This document shows positions 9,774 through 20,036 of a stretch of DNA of 64,000 nucleotides, piece after piece. This DNA is from Roseovarius azorensis (GTDB lineage Bacteria > Pseudomonadota > Alphaproteobacteria > Rhodobacterales > Rhodobacteraceae): contig NZ_FOAG01000005.1 of NCBI RefSeq assembly GCF_900109455.1, positions 235,074 through 299,073 of the forward strand. Direction: 5' to 3'. The position numbers and the translations under genes were made by a program. Numbering within the stretch: the stretch's first letter is position 1; the number at the start of each line of letters is the position of its first letter. Under the pieces are notes generated by a model that saw only the letters and a program-made list of their open reading frames with translations, ran no database searches and was not told the DNA's origin.

Positions 9774-10510
9774 CCACGCTTCTCGAAGTCTCCGGTATCT
9801 CCGTCACCTTCGACGGGTTCCGCGCGATCAACAACCTGTCGATCCAGATCGCGGAACCGGAACTGCGCGCCGTCATCGGCCCCAATGGCGCGGGCAAGAC
9901 GACCTTCATGGACATCGTCACCGGCAAGACGCGGCCCGATGAGGGCCGTGTGATCTGGGGTGAGAAATCCGTATCGCTTCTCGGGATGAGCGAGAGCCAG
10001 ATCGCGCGGGCGGGTATCGGGCGCAAGTTTCAGAAACCCACGGTGTTCGAGACGCAGACCGTGCGCGAGAACCTCGCCATGGCCCTCCACAACAAGCGGG
10101 GGCCGTTCGACGTACTCTTCTACAGGCGTTCCAAGGCGGCTGCTGCGCGCGTTGCCGAACTGGCTGAGGAAATCGGACTATTGGATGCCCTGTCCCGCCG
10201 CGCCGGAGAGTTGAGTCACGGACAGAAGCAATGGCTGGAGATCGGAATGCTTCTGGCTCAGGATCCACGTCTCTTGCTGGTCGACGAACCCGCCGCCGGA
10301 ATGACCCCGGCAGAGCGCGAACACACCACCGACATTCTGAAACGCGCGGCGGAAACACGCGCCGTGGTGGTGATCGAGCATGATATGGAATTTGTCCGTC
10401 GCCTTGGCTGCAAGGTCACCGTGCTGCACGAAGGGTCTGTCCTGGCCGAGGGCAGTCTCGATCATGTCACCCGGAACCAGCAGGTGATTGATGTCTATCT
10501 GGGGAGATGA
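9770..10510 (+). CDS. urtD: Urea ABC transporter, ATPase UrtD
   Basis: LivG-like ATPase of the urea importer, 246 residues. Walker A is GPNGAGKTTF (about 39-48), the ABC signature is ELSHGQKQWLEIGM, Walker B is LLLVDEPAAGM, and the switch His is in VVVIEHDMEFV. It pairs with UrtE to drive UrtBC. ATG overlaps the urtC stop. A 3-base gap separates it from urtE. Confidence 0.96.
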   Translation: MTTLLEVSGISVTFDGFRAINNLSIQIAEPELRAVIGPNGAGKTTFMDIVTGKTRPDEGRVIWGEKSVSLLGMSESQIARAGIGRKFQKPTVFETQTVRENLAMALHNKRGPFDVLFYRRSKAAAARVAELAEEIGLLDALSRRAGELSHGQKQWLEIGMLLAQDPRLLLVDEPAAGMTPAEREHTTDILKRAAETRAVVVIEHDMEFVRRLGCKVTVLHEGSVLAEGSLDHVTRNQQVIDVYLGR

Positions 10511-10513
10511 ACC

Positions 10514-11209
10514 ATGCTGAGCGTCGAGAACCTGACCCTGCATTACGGGGCCTCACAGATCCTGCATGGTATCAGCCTGACGGCGCGGCCAGGCGCGGTA
10601 ACGGCGGTGATGGGCACCAATGGCGTGGGCAAGACCAGCCTCTTGAAGGCCATCGCCGGGCGGCATCCCTATACGGACGGGCGCATCACGCTGGACGGAG
10701 CCGAATTGAACCACCTCGGCGCGGCACAGGCGGCGCGGGCCGGCATCGGTTATGTCCCGCAGGGGCGCGAGGTGTTTTCGCTCCTCACGGTGGCCGAAAA
10801 CCTTGAGACCGGCTTTGCGTGCCTGCCGAAATCCGAGCGCGCGATCCCGCCACGCATCTATGATCTGTTTCCGGTGCTGGCGCAGATGCGAAACCGGCGC
10901 GGCGGCGACCTGTCAGGCGGGCAGCAACAACAACTTGCCATCGCCCGTGCGCTGATCACAAGGCCCCGCGTGCTGCTGCTCGACGAGCCAACCGAGGGTA
11001 TCCAACCCAATATCATCAAGCAGATCGGCGAGGTGATCGCCCTGTTGCGCGACGAGGGTGAGATCGCGATCGTCCTGGTCGAACAGTATTTCGATTTCGC
11101 CTATCAGCTGGCGGATCATCTGGTGGTGCTGAACCGGGGCGAGGTGCGCCTGTCGGAATCTGCCGCTGTGGTCGAGCGTGAGCGGCTCCTGCGCGAAGTG
11201 TCGATCTGA
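10514..11209 (+). CDS. urtE: Urea ABC transporter, ATPase UrtE
   Basis: LivF-like ATPase of the urea importer, 231 residues. Walker A is GTNGVGKTSL, the signature is LSGGQQQQLAIAR, Walker B is VLLLDEPTEGI, and the segment IVLVEQYFDFA follows. QPNIIKQI after Walker B is typical of UrtE. Its stop TGA overlaps an ATG that could begin ureD (TGATG), joining the transport and urease operons. Confidence 0.96.
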   Translation: MLSVENLTLHYGASQILHGISLTARPGAVTAVMGTNGVGKTSLLKAIAGRHPYTDGRITLDGAELNHLGAAQAARAGIGYVPQGREVFSLLTVAENLETGFACLPKSERAIPPRIYDLFPVLAQMRNRRGGDLSGGQQQQLAIARALITRPRVLLLDEPTEGIQPNIIKQIGEVIALLRDEGEIAIVLVEQYFDFAYQLADHLVVLNRGEVRLSESAAVVERERLLREVSI

Positions 11210-12150
11210 TGGGCGGCGCGCCTAAAGTTTGGGCGGTTGAATCCCCCGCGGCGGCGGAAAAACCGCAACCGCCACGCCATGACTGGCAGAAGGACGCAGA
11301 GCCGATAGCTTCGGATCGACCAAAACCGGAATCGCCAATGACCGCCTGCCCCGCCATCCAGCATCAGCGCAGCACGGGTGCCGTGCATGTAAGCCTCCTG
11401 CCCGGCCCATCCGGCGCAGGGCTGAACCGGCTGCATCAGGCGGGCTCGGCCAGAGCCTTTGTTCATCCGGGTCGGTCGGGACCAGAGGTGGTCTTTCTCA
11501 ACACCTCCGGCGGATTGGCCGAGGGCGACACGCTCGACTACCGCCTGGATCTGGGCACGGCCTGTCGGGCCACGGCCACCACGCAAACCGCCGAACGCGC
11601 CTATCGCAGCACCGGATCCCCGGCGCGCGTCACCGTGTTGCACAGGCTGGCCGAAGGCGCGCATCTCGACTGGCTACCACAGGAAACCATCCTTTTTGAC
11701 CACAGCGCCCTGCACCGCGAGACAGAGATTGATCTGGGCAAGGACGCATCCTGCCTGCTGCTCGAAGCGGTGGTGCTGGGGCGCGCTGCGATGGGCGAGA
11801 CGCTGAACAGGCTGGCGCTCGACGACCGCCGCATGGTCCGGCGCACCGGAACCCCCGTGCTGTTCGAGCCACTGCGTATCCACACCGAGGCGCTCGCCGC
11901 AGGCCCCGGCATCCTCGCCGGCGCACGCGCCTTTGCCACGCTGACGCTGGTGGCGCAGGGGGCCGAGGATGCGCTTGGCCCGGTGCGCGCAATGCTGAGC
12001 GAACCGGACACATCCGGCGGCGCGTCTGGCTTTGATGGTAAACTGATCATCCGGCTCATGGCGCGCGATGGGTGGCCGCTGCGACGCCAGATCCTGCGGC
12101 TTTTGTCGGTGCTGCGGCCCGGCCCCCCACCGCAGGTCTGGCAGATATAG
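11209..12150 (+). CDS. ureD: Urease accessory protein UreD
   Basis: Scaffold for urease nickel insertion that works with UreF and UreG. The coupled ATG at 11209 gives 313 residues, but the first 43 are charged and proline-rich and unlike UreD. A second in-frame ATG at 11338 gives 270 residues, the usual family length, beginning MTACPAIQHQRSTG. Conserved UreD text includes VVFLNTSGGLAEGDTL, TQTAERAYRS and LPQETILFDHSAL. Position directly after urtE and before ureA supports the call. The true start remains open between 11209 and 11338. Confidence 0.93.
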   Translation: MGGAPKVWAVESPAAAEKPQPPRHDWQKDAEPIASDRPKPESPMTACPAIQHQRSTGAVHVSLLPGPSGAGLNRLHQAGSARAFVHPGRSGPEVVFLNTSGGLAEGDTLDYRLDLGTACRATATTQTAERAYRSTGSPARVTVLHRLAEGAHLDWLPQETILFDHSALHRETEIDLGKDASCLLLEAVVLGRAAMGETLNRLALDDRRMVRRTGTPVLFEPLRIHTEALAAGPGILAGARAFATLTLVAQGAEDALGPVRAMLSEPDTSGGASGFDGKLIIRLMARDGWPLRRQILRLLSVLRPGPPPQVWQI

Positions 12151-12162
12151 GAGAGCGCGCTG

Positions 12163-12465
12163 ATGAACCTAAGCCCACGAGAGAAGGACAAGTTGCTCGT
12201 CAGCCTCGCCGCCATGGTGGCGCGCCGGCGACTGGCGCGCGGTGTCCGGCTCAACCACCCAGAGGCGGTAGCGCTGATCACCGATTTCGTCGTCGAAGGC
12301 GCGCGCGACGGGCGCACTGTCGTCGATCTGATGGAGGCAGGGGCGCATGTCGTCACCGCCGATCAATGCATGGAGGGTATTGCCGGGATGATCCATTCCG
12401 TTCAGGTCGAGGCCACCTTTCCTGACGGCACGAAACTTGTCACCGTCCACAACCCCATCCGTTGA
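12163..12465 (+). CDS. ureA: Urease gamma subunit
   Basis: Smallest structural subunit of urease (urea to ammonia and carbamate), 100 residues. It shows family sequence throughout: [20 protein letters not shown] at the start, [17 protein letters not shown], and the C-terminal [18 protein letters not shown]. It is encoded separately from beta and alpha, the usual bacterial arrangement. A 52-residue ORF follows 12 bases later. Confidence 0.97.
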   Translation: MNLSPREKDKLLVSLAAMVARRRLARGVRLNHPEAVALITDFVVEGARDGRTVVDLMEAGAHVVTADQCMEGIAGMIHSVQVEATFPDGTKLVTVHNPIR

Positions 12466-12477
12466 AAGGATCAGATC

Positions 12478-12636
12478 ATGCGTTATCCCATTGCCTTCTT
12501 CCTGCTCACCCCGACACTGGCGCTGGCCGATCCCGGCACGCATCTGCATCCGCACGGGATTGACGCGATCTGGCTGTTCGTCGTGGGCCTGATCGCGCTG
12601 ACGGGTGGCTATCTTGCCGGGCGGCGGCGCAGATGA
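12478..12636 (+). CDS. Small membrane-anchored protein between ureA and ureB
   Basis: A 52-residue ORF. The N-terminus ([17 protein letters not shown]) reads as a signal peptide. It is followed by a short histidine-containing stretch (HLHPHG), a hydrophobic helix of about 18 residues ([17 protein letters not shown]) and an RRRR tail. An AAAGGA motif lies 8 bases before the ATG, and the stop overlaps the ureB start (ATGA). That tight packing says it is translated (seen). I do not recognise a named family. The HxHPH stretch could bind metal, but this is only a guess. Confidence 0.75.
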   Translation: MRYPIAFFLLTPTLALADPGTHLHPHGIDAIWLFVVGLIALTGGYLAGRRRR

Positions 12637-12941
12637 TCCCGGGAGAGCTGTTCACCGGACCAGGCGAGATCACGCTGAATGCTGGCGCGCCGGTGACGGT
12701 GCTGCTGGTCGCCAATACCGGCGACCGGCCGGTTCAGGTGGGCAGCCACTATCATTTCGCAGAGGCCAATACCGGGTTGTCGTTTGATCGGGACGCGGCG
12801 CGCGGTCAACGATTGGACATTCCCGCAGGCACCGCCGTGCGGTTCGAGCCGGGACAAACACGCGAGGTGCGGCTCATCCCCTATGGTGGCGCGCGGCGGG
12901 TGTTCGGGTTCAACCAACGGGTCATGGGACCGTTGGAATGA
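12633..12941 (+). CDS. ureB: Urease beta subunit
   Basis: Structural subunit of urease, 102 residues, with the typical beta-rich sequence: [31 protein letters not shown] and the C-terminal [17 protein letters not shown]. It overlaps the preceding small ORF by 4 bases. Unlike the usual order, ureC does not follow at once: a convergent cytochrome c gene lies in between, so ureC must be read through it or have its own promoter. Confidence 0.97.
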   Translation: MIPGELFTGPGEITLNAGAPVTVLLVANTGDRPVQVGSHYHFAEANTGLSFDRDAARGQRLDIPAGTAVRFEPGQTREVRLIPYGGARRVFGFNQRVMGPLE

Positions 12942-12952
12942 CCCTGAGGTCA

Positions 12953-13792
12953 CTAATCCACCGGCGGCAGGCTGCGAAGATAGGCCACAATGGCTCGCGC
13001 GTCGCGCTCCGACATCCCGGTATAGAACCCGTAGCCCATGGGCGGGGTCATCGCGCTGCCATCGGGGCGGCGGCCGGTGCGGATCATCGCGATGACCTCG
13101 TCATCGGTCCAGCGCGCAAGCGCGTGCGGAGCCGGTGTCAGGTTCGAGGAGATTGCAGGTCCCCAGGGTCCGCTCAGATCGCGCCCGCCTGCGCCAGTCC
13201 GGTTTTCATAATCGTGATGGAGGCCCTCCATCGGCGTGTGGCACTCGATGCAATGCGCGACCGGCCCGGCCAGATAGGCACCGTATTCAACCGTCACACC
13301 CGGTTCAGGGGCGTCAACCTTGTCCAGCGGCGGGCCATAGCTGTCGGGCAGAGGTATGCGATAGACCGACCGCTGCACCTCATTCTCAACAGGCGACACC
13401 GCGCGCAGATAGGCTATGATTGCGGTCAGATCCTCGTCCGAGATGCCGCGATAGAGATCGAAGGGCATGGGCGGACCCAGCACCGTACCGTCGGGGCGGA
13501 TGCCCTCGCGGATCGCCCGGGCAAGTTCTGCGTCGGTCCACGCGCCGATCCCAGCAGGGGTGATGTTGGGCGCCCAGGCGTCAAAGGGCGGGATCGACAG
13601 GACATGTCGACCGGCCAGTTCCTGCCCCTCTATCGGTCCGTCGGGATCCATCGGCGTGTGACAGTTGCCGCAGGCCGCCACGTGGCGCACCAGATAGGCA
13701 CCGCGCTCGAACAGGGTCTCGGCATCTGCCCGAACCGGCCCGACCATCGCGAGCAAAGCGACACATGTCGCCGCCAGGGCGTTCTCTTTCAT
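12953..13792 (-). CDS. Diheme c-type cytochrome, inside the urease cluster on the opposite strand
   Basis: A 279-residue periplasmic cytochrome c with two domains. Start 13792 (MKENALAATCVALLAMVGPVRA) gives a clean Sec signal; the frame is open farther upstream but without sense. Two CxxCH haem sites are seen, CGNCH after the signal and CIECH in the second half. Each is followed by matching Met-containing segments (PPMPFDLYRG and PPMGYGFYTG) that likely supply the sixth ligand. It resembles the cytochrome subunits that accept electrons from membrane dehydrogenases. Its stop lies 11 bases from the ureB stop, and its start faces ureC. Confidence 0.9.
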   Translation of the reverse strand: MKENALAATCVALLAMVGPVRADAETLFERGAYLVRHVAACGNCHTPMDPDGPIEGQELAGRHVLSIPPFDAWAPNITPAGIGAWTDAELARAIREGIRPDGTVLGPPMPFDLYRGISDEDLTAIIAYLRAVSPVENEVQRSVYRIPLPDSYGPPLDKVDAPEPGVTVEYGAYLAGPVAHCIECHTPMEGLHHDYENRTGAGGRDLSGPWGPAISSNLTPAPHALARWTDDEVIAMIRTGRRPDGSAMTPPMGYGFYTGMSERDARAIVAYLRSLPPVD

Positions 13793-13956
13793 AATGAATT
13801 GCCTCATCAGCCGGGCTTCGAAAGCCCGGTCACTCCCCAAAACGTTGAAAGCATAGCACGAAATGTTCACGAAAACGTGATGATTCTCTTGCCCGGCACG
13901 CCGCACGCGACCCGCCCCGAATGCCACCTCATGTCCGATCTGCCAGGATAGCTATC
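13793..13956. promoter_or_regulatory. Probable divergent promoter region, cytochrome c / ureC
   Basis: 164 bases separate the starts of two divergent genes. Because ureC is separated from ureB by an antisense gene, this gap may carry a ureC promoter as well as the cytochrome promoter. I could not pick convincing -35/-10 boxes. Inference from gene order only. Confidence 0.4.
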
Positions 13957-15666
<1,710 letters not shown>

Positions 15667-15675
15667 GAGGGTGTC

Positions 15676-16137
15676 ATGACCAACCTGCCTGTTTCCCGCC
15701 ACCTGCTGCGCCACGCACCGCCCGAGGTGGCGGATCATGTGATGCTGGATTACGATCAGCGCCTGATGCGGCGCAAACGTCTGGTGACGGACAGCGGCCT
15801 GGCCTTTCTTGCCGATCTGGCGGAGGTGACCAACCTTGACGATCACTGGGGCTTTGTCCTCGATGACGGACGCGCCATCGGCGTCAGACCTGCGCCAGAG
15901 GATCTGATCGAGGTGCGCGGCGATCTGCCCCGTCTCGCGTGGCATATCGGCAACCGTCACACGCCCTGCCAGATCGGCGCGGATCACCTGCGCATTCGCC
16001 GCGACCATGTGATCGAGGCGATGCTGACACATCTCGGGGCGCATCTGGTTCCCGTGGCCGGCCCCTTCCGGCCTGAGGGCGGAGCCTATGGCAAGGGGCG
16101 CATCATGGGGCACGATCACGGGCATGTACATACCTGA
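15676..16137 (+). CDS. ureE: Urease accessory protein UreE (nickel chaperone)
   Basis: Metallochaperone delivering Ni(II) to the UreDFG complex, 153 residues. The central [16 protein letters not shown] segment contains the conserved His. The C-terminus has a short histidine cluster (HDHGHVHT) that would bind nickel; it is shorter than in Klebsiella UreE. The TGA overlaps the ureF ATG by one base. Confidence 0.95.
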   Translation: MTNLPVSRHLLRHAPPEVADHVMLDYDQRLMRRKRLVTDSGLAFLADLAEVTNLDDHWGFVLDDGRAIGVRPAPEDLIEVRGDLPRLAWHIGNRHTPCQIGADHLRIRRDHVIEAMLTHLGAHLVPVAGPFRPEGGAYGKGRIMGHDHGHVHT

Positions 16138-16775
16138 TGCTCAGCCCTGCGCACCTGAGACTTATCCAATGGCTCTCGCCCGCCTTTCCCACCGGGGCCT
16201 TTGCCTATTCTCACGGGCTCGAGCGCGAGATTGCGCTTGGCACGATCACGGATGCCGCAACTCTCGAGACGTGGCTGTCCAATATCCTGTGCTTTGGCGC
16301 GGGCTGGCAGGATGCGGTGCTGCTCTGTCACGCGCTCCATCCAGAGGCGGATGCAGACGCGCTCGACGTTCTGGGGCGTGCCCTGCAACCTTCTGCCGAG
16401 CGACTGCAAGAGAGTGCGGAACAGGGTGCGGCCCTGTCGCGCACCGTGGGCGCGCTCACCGAGCGCGATCTGGCATCGCGCCTCCTGCCCGTGGCGCTCG
16501 GCCACGCCGCCGTGCCGCTTGGCCTGCCAGCGGCGAGCGTGGCGGCGCTCTATCTGCAAGGCTTTGCCGCCAACCTCTGCACCATCGCGATCCGGCATGT
16601 GCCATTGGGCCAGACCGAGGGGCAAGGGGTGCTGGCCCGCCTTTTACCAACGATCCACACTCTGGCCACCCGCGCGGCGGCAGCCTCGCTCGACGATCTG
16701 GGCGGGTGCGCGCTGGCGAGCGATCTGGCGGCGCTGCAACACGAAACCATGGAGGTGAGGATATTTCGCACATGA
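16137..16775 (+). CDS. ureF: Urease accessory protein UreF
   Basis: All-helical accessory protein, 212 residues, that regulates UreG GTPase action during nickel insertion. Family motifs are [23 protein letters not shown] near the start and AAPLGL-like text ([11 protein letters not shown]) in the middle. It overlaps ureE by one base and ureG by four (ATGA), so the three are probably translated in series. Confidence 0.96.
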   Translation: MLSPAHLRLIQWLSPAFPTGAFAYSHGLEREIALGTITDAATLETWLSNILCFGAGWQDAVLLCHALHPEADADALDVLGRALQPSAERLQESAEQGAALSRTVGALTERDLASRLLPVALGHAAVPLGLPAASVAALYLQGFAANLCTIAIRHVPLGQTEGQGVLARLLPTIHTLATRAAAASLDDLGGCALASDLAALQHETMEVRIFRT

Positions 16776-17398
16776 ACCAGCAACGCATGAACGGCCCGCT
16801 GCGTGTGGGTATCGGCGGCCCGGTTGGCGCGGGCAAGACCACGCTGACCGAGCATCTCGCGCGAGCGATGGCGTCCCGCTGCTCGATGGCGGTGATCACC
16901 AATGACATCTACACCCGCGAGGATGCCGAGACGCTGACACGCGCGCAGATCCTGCCCGCCGCGCGTATTCGGGGGGTCGAGACGGGGGGCTGTCCGCATA
17001 CGGCAATCCGCGAGGATGCCTCGATCAACCTTGCTGCGGTGTCCGATCTCACCACAGCCTTTCCCGATCTCGATCTCATCCTCATTGAATCGGGTGGTGA
17101 CAATCTGGCCGCCACCTTCAGCCCGGAACTGGCGGATCTCACGATCTATGTGATCGACACCGCCGCCGGTCAGGACATTCCGCGCAAACGCGGGCCGGGC
17201 GTCACGAAATCCGACCTTCTGGTGGTGAACAAGACCGACCTCGCGCCCTATGTGGGCGTTGATCTGGCACTGCTCGAGGCAGACACCTCGACCGCACGCG
17301 GGCCGCGCCCCTATGTTCTGGCACAATTGCGCAGTGGTCAGGGCGTCGGACAGATCATCCGGTTCATCGAGAAAATCGGCGGTTTGCACCTTGGCTGA
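16772..17398 (+). CDS. ureG: Urease accessory GTPase UreG
   Basis: SIMIBI-class GTPase that powers nickel insertion, 208 residues. P-loop [11 protein letters not shown], the switch region with [14 protein letters not shown] (nickel-binding Cys-Pro-His), [19 protein letters not shown] and the guanine motif VVNKTDLA are all present. Start 16772 overlaps the ureF stop; a longer in-frame extension upstream is just the open shadow of ureF. Ends 3 bases before the convergent mbfA stop. Confidence 0.97.
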   Translation: MNQQRMNGPLRVGIGGPVGAGKTTLTEHLARAMASRCSMAVITNDIYTREDAETLTRAQILPAARIRGVETGGCPHTAIREDASINLAAVSDLTTAFPDLDLILIESGGDNLAATFSPELADLTIYVIDTAAGQDIPRKRGPGVTKSDLLVVNKTDLAPYVGVDLALLEADTSTARGPRPYVLAQLRSGQGVGQIIRFIEKIGGLHLG

Positions 17399-17401
17399 TG
17401 C

Positions 17402-18379
17402 CTAGCCGCTGCCGATCAGCACACCCGCCGCAAACACCAGCGCCCCGCCCAGAACCACCTGAAACGTCGCGCGGAAGAACGGCGTTTCCATATACCGGTT
17501 CTGAATCCAGACAATCGCCCACAACTCCACGAAAACCACCACAAAGGCGGTGATCGTGGCGGTCCAGAAGTCCGGGATAAGGTAAGGCAGCGCATGGCCC
17601 AGCCCGCCCACCGTGGTCATGACACCGGAGGCAAAGCCACGCTTGACCGGGCTGCCACGGCCTGACAGTTCCCCATCGTCGCTCGCAGCCTCGGTGAAAC
17701 CCATCGAGATGCCCGCGCCGACACTCGCCGCCAAACCCACCAGAAACGTGGTCCATGTGTCCTGCGTCGCGAATGCAGTGGCAAAGATCGGTGCCAGCGT
17801 CGAGACCGATCCATCCATCAGCCCCGCCAGACCCGGCTGCACCCATGTGAGGACGAATCTGCGTTTCGCGGTGCGGTCCTCGGTGGCACGAGCGTCGTTC
17901 CCCAGATGCTCCGCTTCCAGATCTTCGGCGCGGCTCTGATGGCCTGCCTCCGCCGCCGCGAGATCCCCGAGCAGCTTGCGGGTGGCGGCATCGCTTATGC
18001 GCTGTGCCGCCTTGAGATAGAAGGCTTCCGCATCGCGCTCCATCGCTTCGGCTTCGTCGCGTATGCGCTCAAGCCCGAGATTCTCGATCAGCCAGACCGG
18101 ACGGCGACTGTAGAATCCCGCCACATGTTCGCGCCGGATCAGCGGAATCACCTCGCCGAACCGCGCGCGATGCAGGTCTATCAGCCGCTGACGATGACCA
18201 TCTTCCTCGATCGCCATGCCGTCAAATACTGCAGCCGTATCGGGATAGTCGGCTCTCAGCATTTCCGCATAAGAGCGATAGATCCGCCCGTCATCCTCTT
18301 CTGACGAGATCGCCAGAGCGAGGATCTCCTGCTCTGACAGATCCTTGAAACGGCGACGTGTTGACACTCCGGGAATCAT
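17402..18379 (-). CDS. mbfA: Membrane-bound ferritin MbfA, iron exporter
   Basis: A 325-residue fusion of an N-terminal ferritin-like diiron domain and a C-terminal VIT1/CCC1-type membrane domain. Diiron ligands are suggested by EEDDGRIYRSY, MAIEEDGHRQRL, ERDAEAFYLKAAQ and EAGHQSRAEDLE. Hydrophobic segments fill the last third (GLAASVGAGISMG, ALPYLIPDFWTATITAFVVVFVELWAI). In Bradyrhizobium and Agrobacterium, MbfA exports iron and is repressed by Irr when iron is low (established). A near-perfect iron control element lies just upstream here. Confidence 0.93.
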   Translation of the reverse strand: MIPGVSTRRRFKDLSEQEILALAISSEEDDGRIYRSYAEMLRADYPDTAAVFDGMAIEEDGHRQRLIDLHRARFGEVIPLIRREHVAGFYSRRPVWLIENLGLERIRDEAEAMERDAEAFYLKAAQRISDAATRKLLGDLAAAEAGHQSRAEDLEAEHLGNDARATEDRTAKRRFVLTWVQPGLAGLMDGSVSTLAPIFATAFATQDTWTTFLVGLAASVGAGISMGFTEAASDDGELSGRGSPVKRGFASGVMTTVGGLGHALPYLIPDFWTATITAFVVVFVELWAIVWIQNRYMETPFFRATFQVVLGGALVFAAGVLIGSG

Positions 18380-18391
18380 GACAATCCTCTT

Positions 18392-18408
18392 TTTAGAATA
18401 GTTCTAAC
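18392..18408 (-). promoter_or_regulatory. Iron control element (Irr box) upstream of mbfA
   Basis: TTTAGAATAGTTCTAAC matches the Irr-binding iron control element TTTAGAA-N3-TTCTAAA except at the last base. It lies 13 bases upstream of the mbfA start codon, immediately in front of the AGAGGA ribosome site, where a bound Irr would block transcription. Confidence 0.82.
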
Positions 18409-18462
18409 TTATTGCAGTCTGTTTGTCGTTCAAGCAAAAAGCTGCGGACTGTCACACAGAAT

Positions 18463-18514
18463 CTAAACAGATCGGTTCAGTTTTCTCTTGCAATCTGAAC
18501 CGATCTGTTTAGAT
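18463..18514. promoter_or_regulatory. 19-bp perfect inverted repeat, probable TetR-type double operator
   Basis: TCTAAACAGATCGGTTCAG at 18463-18481 is repeated as its exact reverse complement at 18496-18514, 14 bases apart. Each arm is itself a near-palindrome centred on GATC (AACAGATCGGTT), the usual form of a TetR-family operator. It sits between mbfA and a small secreted-protein gene that is followed by a TetR gene, so autoregulation is likely (inference). Confidence 0.7.
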
Positions 18515-18552
18515 ATCCATTATGAACTGAGTAGTTCAATATGGAGCCTGAC

Positions 18553-18711
18553 ATGAAACACGTACTGTCTGCAATCGCCCTCTCCCTGTCTCTCGCGGCC
18601 TCGCCGGTTCTGGCCTTGAACGTCGACACGAACACGCTCACCCCGACGCTCACCTTTCCCGAGCCCGCCCCGGCCACGGTGACCAAGGACAAGAGCGGAC
18701 TCAATGACTGA
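18553..18711 (+). CDS. Small secreted protein, unknown function
   Basis: A 52-residue ORF starting MKHVLSAIALSLSLAASPVLA, a clean Sec signal peptide, followed by about 31 residues rich in Thr and Pro (TNTLTPTLTFPEPAPATVTK). A GGAG lies 8 bases before the ATG. It follows the 19-bp inverted repeat and precedes the TetR gene, so the two probably form one autoregulated unit. I do not recognise a family. The mature peptide has no cysteine and no membrane segment. Confidence 0.65.
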   Translation: MKHVLSAIALSLSLAASPVLALNVDTNTLTPTLTFPEPAPATVTKDKSGLND

Positions 18712-18823
18712 GCCTTGCAGGCTGCCCGCACGGCGGCCTGCCAAATCCCCACCCTCACGTAGATGTGCTTGCGGTTCCACCCACGGCGCGACTAGACTGA
18801 CTCGACCTATGGGGAGGGTGCGG

Positions 18824-19441
18824 ATGCCGCCACCGGCTGTTGCGATCAAGAAAGGCCGCAAGTTCGATCAGGTGCTCGAAGGGGCGCGGACGGTCTTCAT
18901 GCGCGATGGCTTTGAAGGCGCCAGCGTCGATGACATCGCCCGCGAGGCGCAGGTTTCCAAGGCGACGCTCTACAGCTATTTCCCGGACAAGCGGCTTCTG
19001 TTTTCCGAAGTTGCGCGCATCGAATGCAACCGGCAGGCCGAAGAAGCAATCGAAGTGATCGGCAAGGGTGCTCCGATCGAGCAGGTCCTGCACGAGGCGG
19101 CCAGCCGGATCGTGCGGTTTTTCCTGTCGGATTTCGGGCAGCAGGTGTTTCGCATCTGCGTCGCAGAATCACATCGCTTTCCGGAACTTGGGCGGCGCTT
19201 CTATGCCTCGGGCCCGGCGCTCGTGCGCGAACGGCTGAGCAAGGTGCTCGCGCCCTATGTCGAGGCCGGGATCCTCGACATCGACGACATGGATCTTGCC
19301 GCCAACCAGTTCGGCGAGCTGTGCAAGGGAGATCTCTTTGTCCGCAGTCTCTGTGGCATGTGCAATGAGGTGACAGAAACGGACATCGCCCGCGTCGTCA
19401 ACGGCGCAGTCGAGATGTTCCTCGCCCGCTACCGCGTCTGA
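18824..19441 (+). CDS. TetR-family transcriptional regulator
   Basis: A 205-residue regulator. The N-terminal helix-turn-helix reads FMRDGFEGASVDDIAREAQVSKATLYSYFPDKRLLF (split here: ASVDDIAREAQ, then SKATLYSYFPDK), near residues 20-55. The C-terminal ligand domain is of the AcrR type. Start 18824 has GGGGAGGG five bases upstream; the frame is open to 18704 but the extra 40 residues look non-coding. Its target is probably the inverted repeat at 18463-18514. Confidence 0.9.
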   Translation: MPPPAVAIKKGRKFDQVLEGARTVFMRDGFEGASVDDIAREAQVSKATLYSYFPDKRLLFSEVARIECNRQAEEAIEVIGKGAPIEQVLHEAASRIVRFFLSDFGQQVFRICVAESHRFPELGRRFYASGPALVRERLSKVLAPYVEAGILDIDDMDLAANQFGELCKGDLFVRSLCGMCNEVTETDIARVVNGAVEMFLARYRV

Positions 19442-19583
19442 ACAACCCCGGATGACGACGTTCAGGCATTCAGCATAGAGTATTTTGGTTGCGGGAGCTC
19501 TCCATGAACTTTGTTTGCCGACGGCAGCCAAGGGCATTAGGGTTCTATCTCGTCGAAGCCGAGACGATCGAGGAGAAGGGTTC

Positions 19584-19865
19584 GTGGGCATCTTGATCAC
19601 CGTTGCAGCGCTCCTCTGAACCTGTTCGGCCTGTGTCAAAACTCTTCACATTGCAAGCTGGAACATCGAACATCTCGTTGTAGAGACCGACCGAGGCTGT
19701 CGGCCTCGCAGTGAGGCGGATTTCCAGCGGGTGCGTGACGTCATCTCGAAAGTCGATGCCAATGCCTGGCTCATCCAGGAGGTCGAAGGGGCAGATGCGC
19801 TGGCCCGGACATTCGACCCGAACGAGTGGGTTTCCCATGTCGAGGACCGCTGGCCATCCTCAACA
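19584..19865 (+). pseudogene. Endonuclease/exonuclease/phosphatase-family lipoprotein remnant
   Basis: From GTG 19584, with AGGAG upstream, the frame reads MGILITVAALL, then TGA at 19617, then TCSACVKTLHIASWNIEHLV and on to DANAWLIQEVEGADALA. ASWNIEHL and the LIQEVE stretch are the first two motifs of the endonuclease/exonuclease/phosphatase superfamily. The in-frame stop falls inside the signal peptide, and similarity ends near 19865, leaving only the N-terminal third. It marks the left edge of the catabolic island, next to a weak hairpin (19924-19952). Confidence 0.65.
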
Positions 19866-19923
19866 CGCATCTTGGGTCCGACTAATTCAAAGGCATATGC
19901 GCCAATGTCGGGAAAACTGAACC

Positions 19924-19952
19924 GCCCCTTGCGCGCTGGGGTCACAAGGGGC
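19924..19952 (-). terminator. Possible terminator hairpin
   Basis: GCCCCTTG and CAAGGGGC form an 8-bp perfect stem around a 13-base loop. On the minus strand it lies downstream of the 130-residue unknown gene and is followed by a weak T-rich stretch (GGTTCAGTTTTCC). Modest evidence. Confidence 0.4.
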
Positions 19953-20036
19953 ATCAAGCAAGCATGGCGGCGACGCGGGCGCTGTCGAGCGCTCCTGACG
20001 CCGTGGCCTGCGGAAACGGGGAACGGACCCGGCGGT

